From an uncultured Erysipelotrichaceae bacterium (GTDB taxonomy: Bacteria; Bacillota_I; Bacilli_A; Erysipelotrichales; Erysipelotrichaceae), in the NCBI GenBank assembly GCA_902803785.1, contig CADCRE010000056.1, positions 1-36,025 of the forward strand: a stretch of DNA of 36,025 nt. Reading direction: 5' to 3'. Under the pieces are notes generated by a model. That model saw only the letters and a program-made list of their open reading frames with translations, had not been told where the DNA came from and ran no database searches. Of this stretch, positions 7,387 through 13,712 are shown piece by piece. The position numbers and the translations under genes are program-made. Numbering within the stretch: position 1 is the first letter of the stretch; every line of letters begins with the position of its first letter.

Positions 7387-8431
7387 ATTCCAATGTATCG
7401 TCGAGGACGATGATGCCTTTGGTGACTTCGCCCTTGATCATCTTCTCGAAACCTTCACGCCAGTTTTCCAACGGCGTGAGATAAGTGGCGATCTTTTCCG
7501 GGACGACGACGCCGTCTCTCATCAGTTCCAGGGCTTTGACCCAGGAAGAAGGTTTCTGGGAACGGGAACCGACGTATACGATCTCCCTGTGGAGGATCAG
7601 ATCGGTCCAGATCGTCTCGTGTGTATTGGAGAAGACGCCCATCTGTACGACTGTACCCTTGCGTCTTACGATCTCCAGGGCCTTGTTCAATGCAGGAACA
7701 GCTCCGGAACATTCGAAGCACTTGTCTGCACCGACATTGTTGGTCATCTCCATGACGATCGCCTTGAGGTCTTCCTTCTGCTGGTCGACACAGCGGTCTG
7801 CACCGGCAGCAAGCGCAAGTTCGAAACGGTGTTCATCCTGCGTCAATCCTGCAATGATGACGGTCGCACCCTGTGATTTCGCGACCTGAGATACCATCTG
7901 GCCGATTGCACCGGCACCGAAGACGACAACGATGTCACCCGGCTGAACATTGCCCTTTTCGATCACGGAATGGACACCGCAGGCAAGCGGCTCCGTCAGA
8001 CTCGCACTGAGCAGGCTGACGTTATCCGGAAGCACATGGACGGATTCTTCTCTGGAGACCAGATATTCCGCCATGGAACCGTTGATCTGTGTACCGATAC
8101 CCTGACGGTTTCCGCAGAGGTTGTAGTCTTTGCTTAAGCACATCGGGCAGACACCGCATGTCTTGAACGTCGTTTCGGATGTGACACGGTCACCGACCTT
8201 GATCTTCTTGACATCCGGTCCGACTTCTACGACGACGCCGGAGAATTCGTGTCCCAGGATGACCGGCGGCTTCGTGCTGGCATACGTTCCGTTGAACGCA
8301 TGCAGATCGGTACCGCAAATACCAGAATAAGCGATCTTGATCTTTACCAGATCCCCTGTCGCTTCCGGTTCCGGAACATCCATATATTCCATATGGTCAT
8401 AGCCAACTTCGGTTTTTACAACAGCTTTCAT
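7385..8431 (-). CDS. Zinc-dependent alcohol dehydrogenase, polyol (GatD/sorbitol/threonine dehydrogenase) type
   Basis: This 348-residue MDR-family enzyme has the catalytic zinc residues in SGICGTDLHAF and GHEFSGVV, the structural zinc lobe with four cysteines in CGVCPMCLSKDYNLC, and the NAD-binding loop VVFGAGAIGQMVSQVAK. In a PTS context the likely reaction is oxidation of an imported alditol phosphate to a ketose phosphate, as done by galactitol-1-phosphate and arabitol-phosphate dehydrogenases. It has its own strong promoter in the intergenic region shared with the transketolase operon, and ends against the SorC-type regulator. Substrate choice is inference from neighbours; plain threonine or butanediol dehydrogenases look similar. 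Confidence 0.85.
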   Translation of the reverse strand: MKAVVKTEVGYDHMEYMDVPEPEATGDLVKIKIAYSGICGTDLHAFNGTYASTKPPVILGHEFSGVVVEVGPDVKKIKVGDRVTSETTFKTCGVCPMCLSKDYNLCGNRQGIGTQINGSMAEYLVSREESVHVLPDNVSLLSASLTEPLACGVHSVIEKGNVQPGDIVVVFGAGAIGQMVSQVAKSQGATVIIAGLTQDEHRFELALAAGADRCVDQQKEDLKAIVMEMTNNVGADKCFECSGAVPALNKALEIVRRKGTVVQMGVFSNTHETIWTDLILHREIVYVGSRSQKPSSWVKALELMRDGVVVPEKIATYLTPLENWREGFEKMIKGEVTKGIIVLDDTLE

Positions 8432-8484
8432 ATTACCTGCCTTTTCTAAGATTATCTAACGTCAATATCTACGTTCTTACAATC

Positions 8485-8513
8485 ATTATAAAACCTCCAT
8501 ATTTCAGCGTCAA
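8485..8513 (-). promoter_or_regulatory. Promoter of the alcohol dehydrogenase gene
   Basis: TTGACG (8508-8513) and TATAAT (8485-8490) are spaced by exactly 17 bases on the minus strand. The predicted leader is about 45 bases. This is the best-matching promoter in the window. Confidence 0.8.
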
Positions 8514-8521
8514 CAAAAAAT

Positions 8522-8574
8522 GTAAGCCTTTACTTTTTACTTTTGTAATGTGCATGTTGACATTTGTTCACAAA
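8522..8574. promoter_or_regulatory. Candidate operator cluster between dehydrogenase and transketolase genes
   Basis: GTAA and TTAC half-sites alternate at 8522-8548 (GTAA, TTAC, TTAC, GTAA). A separate inverted repeat, TTTGTTCACAAA at 8563-8574, lies between the -35 and -10 boxes of the transketolase promoter. These are plausible binding sites for the SorC-type regulator; that link is inference. Confidence 0.35.
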
Positions 8575-8585
8575 AAAAGAATAAT
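8557..8585 (+). promoter_or_regulatory. Promoter of the transketolase operon
   Basis: A consensus TTGACA (8557-8562) is followed after 17 bases by AATAAT (8580-8585). The leader is about 42 bases and ends in the strong ribosome-binding site AAGAAGGAGGTAACA. Confidence 0.7.
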
Positions 8586-8633
8586 GAAATTAAGCTTTAA
8601 GTATTACTAAAATCTATAAAGAAGGAGGTAACA

Positions 8634-9539
8634 ATGGACAAAAAAATCTACTCTACCGAAGAGATCCAGGCCATTGCCAACAGCATCCGTAAGCAGATCC
8701 TTGGGATCGCTTTAAAGACAGGCGGCTGTTACTTGGCCCAGGCATGCTCTTCCGCCGAGATCGTGGCTTCTCTGTACACGAACGTAATGAATCTCGGTCC
8801 GTCTGAAGGTTTATGGGAGCCGATCCCGTTCCCGGGAGTACCGGGTCCGGACAACATGGACTACCCGAAAGGTGCCATGTACAACGGCGCACCTGCACCA
8901 GACAAGGACCGTTTCTTCGTTTCCTGCTGCCACTACGCATCTGTCATCTACTCCGCATTGGCTGCCGTAGGAAGACTCACTCCTGAATGGGTCGACAAGT
9001 TCAATGTCGATGGCTGGAACATGGAAATGATCGGTGCCGAACATTCTCCTGGTTTCGAGAACACTGCCGGCTCACTCGGTCAGACCATCTCCATCGCCGG
9101 AGGTACCTGCCATGCCAGAAAGAGAAGAGGCGACACCGGAAGATGCTTCGTCATGCTCGGAGACGGTGAACTGCAGGAAGGTCAGACCTGGGAATGCATC
9201 CAGGCTGCCAGCTACTACAAACTTGACAACATGATCGTCGTCATCGATGCCAACGACCAGCAGGTCGAAGGACAGATCGAAAATCAGATGACGGAAGAAC
9301 CGCTGGTCGAACGTTTCAAATCATTCGGTGCGGAATGTGTCGAAGTCAACGGTCACGATATCGAAGCTTTCTGCAAGGCATTCGAAACACCTCACGAAGG
9401 AAAGCCGCTGGTCGTCATCGGAAGGACACGCGGTACTACCGGGATTCCGCCTCTTGAGAAGCGCTGGCCGTTCTTGCACTTTGTAAGGATCTCAGCTGCC
9501 GAGAAGGAAGAATTCCAGAAGATCTACGATGCAATGTAA
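8634..9539 (+). CDS. Split transketolase, N-terminal (thiamine diphosphate-binding) subunit
   Basis: This 301-residue protein has the thiamine-diphosphate/Mg motif GDGELQEGQTWE (residues 176 on) with N208 about 30 residues later, and a TAGSLGQTISIAGG stretch typical of transketolases. The usual N-terminal substrate motif GHPGGS is missing: the aligned segment reads GGCYLAQACSS (residues 30-40). H100 in FFVSCCHYASVIYSA replaces the usual SKGH segment but keeps the histidine. It moves a two-carbon ketol unit between sugar phosphates once paired with the next gene product. Altered residues suggest a substrate other than, or besides, xylulose 5-phosphate. It is first in a four-gene operon. Confidence 0.88.
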   Translation: MDKKIYSTEEIQAIANSIRKQILGIALKTGGCYLAQACSSAEIVASLYTNVMNLGPSEGLWEPIPFPGVPGPDNMDYPKGAMYNGAPAPDKDRFFVSCCHYASVIYSALAAVGRLTPEWVDKFNVDGWNMEMIGAEHSPGFENTAGSLGQTISIAGGTCHARKRRGDTGRCFVMLGDGELQEGQTWECIQAASYYKLDNMIVVIDANDQQVEGQIENQMTEEPLVERFKSFGAECVEVNGHDIEAFCKAFETPHEGKPLVVIGRTRGTTGIPPLEKRWPFLHFVRISAAEKEEFQKIYDAM

Positions 9540-9553
9540 GAAGGAGAAAAAGA

Positions 9554-10540
9554 ATGAAAATCGAAGTTAATACACATGAAAAGAATATTCTCCGTCTTGC
9601 GGAGGAACATCCAGAACTCGTCGTCCTGTCTGCTGACCTGGGTACATCCTGTGAAGTAAAGAAGTTCAGGGCTATGTATCCTGACCGCTACTTCACCATG
9701 GGTATCGCCGAACAGAACATGGTCTCATGGGCTGCCGGTCTGGCCAGAGAAGGATACAGACCTTTCATCCACACCTTCGCCGTATTCGAATACAGAAGAG
9801 TGCTGGACCAGGTCGAAATGTCCGTTGCCTACCCTAACCTTCCGGTCGTCTTCGTCGGCTTCGTGCCGGGCATCACGACACCGGGCGGTGTCTCCCATCA
9901 GTCCATCAACGACGTCGCTGTCATGCGGTCCGTTCCGAATATGGCGGTCTTCGATGTCGGCGATGCGACAGATATCGACTATGTCCTTGACCTCGCTTAC
10001 AACTACAACGGTCCTGTCTACATCAGACAGCTGCGCAAGGAAGTTCCGCGTCTGTTCCCGGCGGATGAACCGGTCGTCTTCAACAGAGCGAGAGTCCTTT
10101 CCGAAGGTGACGATGTCGTCCTGTTGTCTTCTTCCATCTGCACGGAAGAAGCGATGCGTGCAACCGCTGTGCTGAAGGAAAGAGGCGTCTCTGTCCAACA
10201 TATGCATGTCACGACCCTGAAGCCGTTTACCGATCCGACGATCGTAGATGCGATCGCCAAGGCAAAATACGGTGTCGTCACGATCGAGAACCATCTGAAC
10301 ATCGGCGGTCTCGGTTCTGCGACAGCTGACCTGATGGCTGAACACGGTCTCGGCAAGAGACTGATCAAGATCGGTCTGGAAGGCTACGCTCACGGCGCAT
10401 CCAAGATGTATCTGATGGAAAAATACGGCATCAACGCCATGAACCTGGTCAAGGCTGTCGAAAGCCTGACCGGCAAAGAACTCAACATCAAGAAAGAAGA
10501 CCTGGAAGAAGTTCGTTTCGTCGACTTCCTGGAAGTCTAA
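9554..10540 (+). CDS. Split transketolase, C-terminal subunit
   Basis: The 328-residue partner supplies the pyrimidine-binding domain: the catalytic glutamate that activates thiamine diphosphate is E53 in TMGIAEQNMVSWAAG, and a typical C-terminal domain follows (ENHLNIGGLGSATADLMAE). The segment that reads DGPTHQ in ordinary transketolases is GGVSHQ here (111-116), again a change near the substrate site with the His-Gln kept. It starts 14 bases after the N-terminal subunit gene, with AAGAAGGAGAAAAAGA as ribosome-binding site. Split transketolases with this kind of divergence occur in pentose, apulose and other sugar operons. Its last base overlaps the next gene's ATG. Confidence 0.88.
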   Translation: MKIEVNTHEKNILRLAEEHPELVVLSADLGTSCEVKKFRAMYPDRYFTMGIAEQNMVSWAAGLAREGYRPFIHTFAVFEYRRVLDQVEMSVAYPNLPVVFVGFVPGITTPGGVSHQSINDVAVMRSVPNMAVFDVGDATDIDYVLDLAYNYNGPVYIRQLRKEVPRLFPADEPVVFNRARVLSEGDDVVLLSSSICTEEAMRATAVLKERGVSVQHMHVTTLKPFTDPTIVDAIAKAKYGVVTIENHLNIGGLGSATADLMAEHGLGKRLIKIGLEGYAHGASKMYLMEKYGINAMNLVKAVESLTGKELNIKKEDLEEVRFVDFLEV

Positions 10541-11208
10541 TGCGATACGAGATGTGCGTCTGGGACCTGGACGGTACCCTCCTGCACACCCTTCCCGGAC
10601 TGAGATACTTCGATAATCTGACTCTGGAACACTTCGGATTTCGGCAGATCACCCCGGAAGACAGTTTCGAACTGATCAAGTATCCGCTCGGTCAGTACTA
10701 TGAAAACATGCTTCTGAAGGGCGGCTGTCCGGAAGAGAAGGTCGATGAACTTGCGGCGGAAGTGACCGCATATGATTTCTCTTTGTACAGTGCAGACTGT
10801 ACCAGACTGGTGGAAAAATTCGCCGGTGTCAAGGAGACAGTCAGAAAGCTGAACGGTCTGAAGATCGTCAATGCGGTCCATTCCAACAAGTTCGACAGCA
10901 TCTCGAAGAAGATCGTAAAGACGTTCTTCACGGATGAGATCGCCTATATCTGCGGTCAGTCGGACGATCATCCTTCCAAACCGAAGCCCGGAAGCCTGGA
11001 CAAGCTTCTGAAAGAAGCGAATATCCCTTCCGACAGAGTCCTCTATATCGGAGATACCGAAGTCGACATCCTCACGGCCCGCAACAATCACGTCGACTGT
11101 GCCGCCGTGACCTGGGGCTACCAGTTAAGAGAAGTCCTGGAATCCTATCATCCGGACTATCTCATCGACAGTCCCGAAGAAATACTGAGAATCATTAAGG
11201 AGAAATAA
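10540..11208 (+). CDS. HAD-family phosphatase, phosphoglycolate phosphatase-like
   Basis: The 222-residue protein carries all HAD motifs: DLDGTLLHT (motif I, nucleophile Asp in residues 9-11), NAVHSNK (motif II serine), KPKPGS (motif III lysine) and YIGDTEVDI (motif IV acids). A helical cap lies between motifs I and II, as in phosphoglycolate phosphatases. It would remove phosphate from a small sugar or acid phosphate. The ATG overlaps the stop of the transketolase C subunit (TAATG), so translation is coupled. In this operon it may dephosphorylate a side product or an end product that leaves the cell; the substrate is not known. Confidence 0.8.
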   Translation: MRYEMCVWDLDGTLLHTLPGLRYFDNLTLEHFGFRQITPEDSFELIKYPLGQYYENMLLKGGCPEEKVDELAAEVTAYDFSLYSADCTRLVEKFAGVKETVRKLNGLKIVNAVHSNKFDSISKKIVKTFFTDEIAYICGQSDDHPSKPKPGSLDKLLKEANIPSDRVLYIGDTEVDILTARNNHVDCAAVTWGYQLREVLESYHPDYLIDSPEEILRIIKEK

Positions 11209-11209
11209 G

Positions 11210-11902
11210 ATGTTTTCTGAACAGAAACGGCAAATCATTGAATACGGCATGCTGCTGGACAGATATGAGCTCGTCTCTCTGACCTGCGGCAATCTGGCGA
11301 TCCGCATGCCGACAGGAGAGATCCTGATCACTCCTTCCGGAATGATGTATGAAAAGATGGTCGAAGATGATGTCATCGTCTGCGACATCGACGGAAATAT
11401 CATCGAAGGCGACAAGAAACCTTCTTCCGATACTCCGGCTATCCTTTACATCTTCAAACACAGACCGGACGTCAACGGCGTCATCCATACGCATCAGCCG
11501 TATGCGACTGCCCTGTCCCTGATCCCGGGCATGAATGAATTCAGAGTCTGCTTCACCGGTATGGCGAATGCCTGCTGCGGCAATGTCCCGATCACTCCGT
11601 ATTCCAATGCGGGTTCCGTAGATATGGGCATCGATGTCGTAAACAACGCCGGAAGTTCCCGTGCAGTCATCCTGTCCAACCACGGTGTCATGACCATCGG
11701 ACCTTCCCTGAAGGATGCGATGTATGCGGCAGTCTATCTCGAAGAGACCGCAAAGGCATATCTGGCTGCAAGAGCCTGCTGCCCGGACGGAAAGATCAAC
11801 GGAATGACCGATGAACAGATCCAGACGATGGTCGATGTCTTCAAGTTCTACGGTCAGGGTACCGCAACGATCCCTGCTGATCTGGTAAACAAAAAACAGT
11901 AG
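11210..11902 (+). CDS. Class II aldolase / sugar-phosphate epimerase family
   Basis: This 230-residue member of the class II aldolase/adducin family has metal ligands H93 and H95 (VIHTHQPYAT) and H158 (LSNHGVMTIG). At the catalytic position it has aspartate, D74 in KKPSSDTPA, where FucA-type aldolases have glutamate and L-ribulose-5-phosphate 4-epimerases have PSSDTP. That points towards an epimerase, but other AraD residues are not clearly visible. It follows the HAD gene after one base; AAGGAG lies at the HAD gene's end. It is the last gene of the operon. If an epimerase, it could feed xylulose phosphate to the transketolase. Confidence 0.75.
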   Translation: MFSEQKRQIIEYGMLLDRYELVSLTCGNLAIRMPTGEILITPSGMMYEKMVEDDVIVCDIDGNIIEGDKKPSSDTPAILYIFKHRPDVNGVIHTHQPYATALSLIPGMNEFRVCFTGMANACCGNVPITPYSNAGSVDMGIDVVNNAGSSRAVILSNHGVMTIGPSLKDAMYAAVYLEETAKAYLAARACCPDGKINGMTDEQIQTMVDVFKFYGQGTATIPADLVNKKQ

Positions 11903-11936
11903 GACTCAGATCCCTGTATCCGTTCACATTATGAAC

Positions 11937-11962
11937 AAAGCAGAACTGTAAAGTTCTGCTTT
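11937..11962. terminator. Bidirectional terminator
   Basis: AAAGCAGAACT and its exact complement form an 11-bp stem with a GTAA loop, with T-rich sequence after it in both directions. It ends the transketolase operon and the MarR gene on the opposite strand. Confidence 0.8.
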
Positions 11963-11965
11963 TCT

Positions 11966-12406
11966 TTATTCTTCTTCCAGGATCTTGTACAGGATGGAAT
12001 ACAGATACATGGCTTCTTCCGGTTCCAGATGGATCGTCTCTGCGATCGATGCGGGAACATCCACCGCCCTGTCTTTCAAGGCGTTCCCTTTTTCCGTCAG
12101 GGAGATCACCAGATTCCGCTCATCCGAACGGTTCCGGATCATCCGCACATATCCCTTCTCCTCCAGTTTCTTCAGTAACGGAGTCAGAGTGTTCGGTTTC
12201 AGGAACAGTCTCTCTCCCAGTTTCTTCTCATTGATGTCTTCTTCTTCCCAAAGGACCATCATGACGATGTACTGTGTATAGGTCAGATCCAGTTTATCCA
12301 ACAGCGGCTTATAGTTGCGGATGATCTTGTTGGAGACCGCATACAACGGAAAGCACAGCTGATTGCGTAAACGGATCGGTTCGTATCTGTCTTTGATCTC
12401 GCTCAT
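11966..12406 (-). CDS. MarR-family transcriptional regulator
   Basis: The 146-residue protein is a typical MarR regulator: DLTYTQYIVMMVLWEEEDI leads into a winged helix with LFLKPNTLTPLLKKLEEKG as recognition helix, and RSDERNLVISLTEKG as wing. The RNLVISLTEKG wing and the cysteine in QLCFPLYA near the N terminus recall the OhrR branch, in which that cysteine senses organic peroxides; this is suggestive only, since no Ohr gene is adjacent. It may instead control the neighbouring acetyltransferase. Its promoter is of the leaderless kind (TATAAT ending 6 bases before ATG). Confidence 0.85.
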   Translation of the reverse strand: MSEIKDRYEPIRLRNQLCFPLYAVSNKIIRNYKPLLDKLDLTYTQYIVMMVLWEEEDINEKKLGERLFLKPNTLTPLLKKLEEKGYVRMIRNRSDERNLVISLTEKGNALKDRAVDVPASIAETIHLEPEEAMYLYSILYKILEEE

Positions 12407-12412
12407 AGTTTC

Positions 12413-12441
12413 ATTATATCGTACACGAATTATTCAGGCAA
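12413..12441 (-). promoter_or_regulatory. Leaderless promoter of the MarR gene
   Basis: TTGCCT (12436-12441) and TATAAT (12413-12418) are 17 bases apart on the minus strand; the -10 ends 6 bases before the ATG. The -35 lies inside the end of the acetyltransferase gene. No ribosome-binding site is present. Confidence 0.7.
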
Positions 12442-13083
12442 ACTCTCACCCGCCAATGTCTCCAAATAATGATCCATCCGTTCCTTAAACATCCCGATGT
12501 GGACCCCGTCTATGAAACGGTGGTTCACTTCCAGTGAGATCGAAAGATAGATCCTGTCGTTCTCTCTGGTATATTTGCCCCAGGCGATATGCGGGATATT
12601 GTCGTCCTTCATCTTCGGATCGTTCCTGTCCCGTTCATTGGTCAGAGCGGTCAGCTCGATCCAGGGCAGACAGGAGAAATAGATCAGATCGTCCGTTTCC
12701 TTATTCAGTTCGATGAAACAGTCCTGATCCATAGACTGCTTTGCGGCCATCCGGCAGTATTCATCGATGGGATCGATCATATCGGTCGTGACGATATAGA
12801 ACTGTTCTTCCCCTTTTCTCAGATCGGTAAAGCTCGGTCTCCTGTAAGGATATATGACGAGTTCCTCATCTTTGATGCCGATCCGGAACGCTTCGATGTC
12901 GTTCAAAGCCTTCGTACACAGCCAGATCATCCCGTAGTAAAAGGAAAGAGAATGTTTCTTCGTATATTCATACAGTTCCGTCACATCCTGTCGGAACGTA
13001 ACCATATAGAAAGGATCGGATATGTTTGAAAAGAACTCATAGGCTTCTCTTCTCTTCCAGTGTTCAGGATCCAGTTTCTTCAT
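12430..13083 (-). CDS. Chloramphenicol acetyltransferase (CatA)-like O-acetyltransferase
   Basis: At 217 residues this matches the CatA trimeric acetyltransferase family in length and order. The catalytic histidine is H188 and the paired aspartate D192, in EVNHRFIDGVHIG; true CatA enzymes have HHxxxDG, so the first histidine is asparagine here. The IPHIAWGKY segment matches the conserved WGK region. The acetyl acceptor may be chloramphenicol or something else, since many chromosomal homologues confer no resistance. The start overlaps the previous gene by 20 bases, with GGAGGGAAGAAACAG as ribosome-binding site inside it. No terminator separates it from MarR downstream. Confidence 0.8.
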   Translation of the reverse strand: MKKLDPEHWKRREAYEFFSNISDPFYMVTFRQDVTELYEYTKKHSLSFYYGMIWLCTKALNDIEAFRIGIKDEELVIYPYRRPSFTDLRKGEEQFYIVTTDMIDPIDEYCRMAAKQSMDQDCFIELNKETDDLIYFSCLPWIELTALTNERDRNDPKMKDDNIPHIAWGKYTRENDRIYLSISLEVNHRFIDGVHIGMFKERMDHYLETLAGESLPE

Positions 13084-13510
13084 CTGTTTCTTCCCTCCTT
13101 TTGTTCAGTTTGATCTCTACCTTGTTCAACGTATCGAAGAACCTTTCCGTTGCGACCGCCGGTCCGACCAGGACCAGGATCCCGAATACGTTCCAGTTGA
13201 ACATATGCCGATAAGACGTATATGGCCCTTCGATCCCGAGACTGATCGCCTTTTCTTTCAGTTCTTCCGCGATCTTCGCCATCCATACGAGCGTATAAAG
13301 AAACAGGTTTGGGATCCCCAGAAGATAGGCTTTCCAGTATTTCTGGGTCTTTCTTTCCAGGACTTCGTCGATCTCATCCTGAAGCCCGTGTTCCATGTAA
13401 TACAGGAAAAACAGACCTGCCGTACAGAAGTCGATCGCTCCCAACAGAAAACCTTTTCTGTCTGTATGTTCGAATCTCATCTTTTTCTGTTCACGATCGG
13501 CCTGTTTCAT
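13064..13510 (-). CDS. DUF4234-like membrane protein
   Basis: This 148-residue protein has around four hydrophobic stretches and an internal pattern of a membrane helix followed by a short charged loop, as in KGFLLGAIDFCTAGLFFLYY and a later AYLLGIPNLFLYTLVW. That pattern recalls the DUF4234 family of small membrane proteins; I hold this assignment loosely. It is first in a unit with the CatA-like gene, which it overlaps by 20 bases. Its -10 box (TATAAT at 13521-13526) ends 10 bases before the ATG, so the leader is only a few bases. Function unknown. Confidence 0.6.
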   Translation of the reverse strand: MKQADREQKKMRFEHTDRKGFLLGAIDFCTAGLFFLYYMEHGLQDEIDEVLERKTQKYWKAYLLGIPNLFLYTLVWMAKIAEELKEKAISLGIEGPYTSYRHMFNWNVFGILVLVGPAVATERFFDTLNKVEIKLNKRREETDEETGS

Positions 13511-13520
13511 CTTCTTCTTT

Positions 13521-13526
13521 ATTATA
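13521..13526 (-). promoter_or_regulatory. -10 box for the DUF4234-like gene
   Basis: TATAAT on the minus strand ends 10 bases before the ATG, giving a nearly leaderless transcript. It follows directly on the tRNA-Leu terminator. Confidence 0.5.
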
Positions 13527-13553
13527 AAAGAAAACCGTATCAGTCAGATACGG
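13525..13553 (-). terminator. Terminator after tRNA-Leu
   Basis: On the minus strand CCGTATC and GATACGG form a 7-bp stem with a 5-base loop, followed by TTTTCTTTT. It sits 12 bases downstream of the tRNA-Leu CCA end. Confidence 0.75.
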
Positions 13554-13565
13554 GTCATTTACGAT

Positions 13566-13648
13566 TGGTCCGGGCTAAGGGACTCGAACCCCCACGGTCG
13601 CCCACCAGATTCTAAGTCTGGCGCGTCTACCAGTTCCGCCAAGCCCGG
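13566..13648 (-). tRNA. tRNA-Leu (UAG anticodon)
   Basis: An 83-base type II tRNA with encoded CCA. The acceptor stem pairs CCGGGCT with AGCCCGG, D-loop contains CTGGTAGAC, the anticodon stem CCAGA/TCTGG holds loop CTTAGAA (anticodon TAG), a long variable arm follows, and the T-loop is TTCGAGT. Anticodon and long variable arm both point to leucine. The first base pair is C-G rather than G-C. Confidence 0.95.
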
Positions 13649-13660
13649 GCGTGTCTATAT

Positions 13661-13666
13661 ATTATA
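13661..13666 (-). promoter_or_regulatory. -10 box for tRNA-Leu
   Basis: TATAAT on the minus strand ends 12 bases before the tRNA 5' end. TTTGCT at 13683-13688 is a weak -35 candidate. It is divergent from the coaX-like promoter. Confidence 0.55.
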
Positions 13667-13675
13667 ATATGCGAC

Positions 13676-13704
13676 TGGAAAAAGCAAATTCAAACCGCTA
13701 TAAT
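13676..13704 (+). promoter_or_regulatory. Near-leaderless promoter of the pantothenate kinase-like gene
   Basis: TGGAAA (13676-13681) and TATAAT (13699-13704) are 17 bases apart. The -10 ends 8 bases before the ATG, so any leader is one or two bases. Confidence 0.6.
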
Positions 13705-13712
13705 AGTAAGGT

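Noticed and set aside
8432-8633. A riboswitch between the dehydrogenase and transketolase genes
   Set aside because: Both leaders are under 50 bases from well-placed promoters, too short for known riboswitch classes; repeats there look like protein operators.
9725-10393. A 222-codon frame antisense to the transketolase C subunit
   Set aside because: The sense frame has intact catalytic motifs; the antisense product has a low-complexity, Asp/Arg-rich look typical of shadow frames here.
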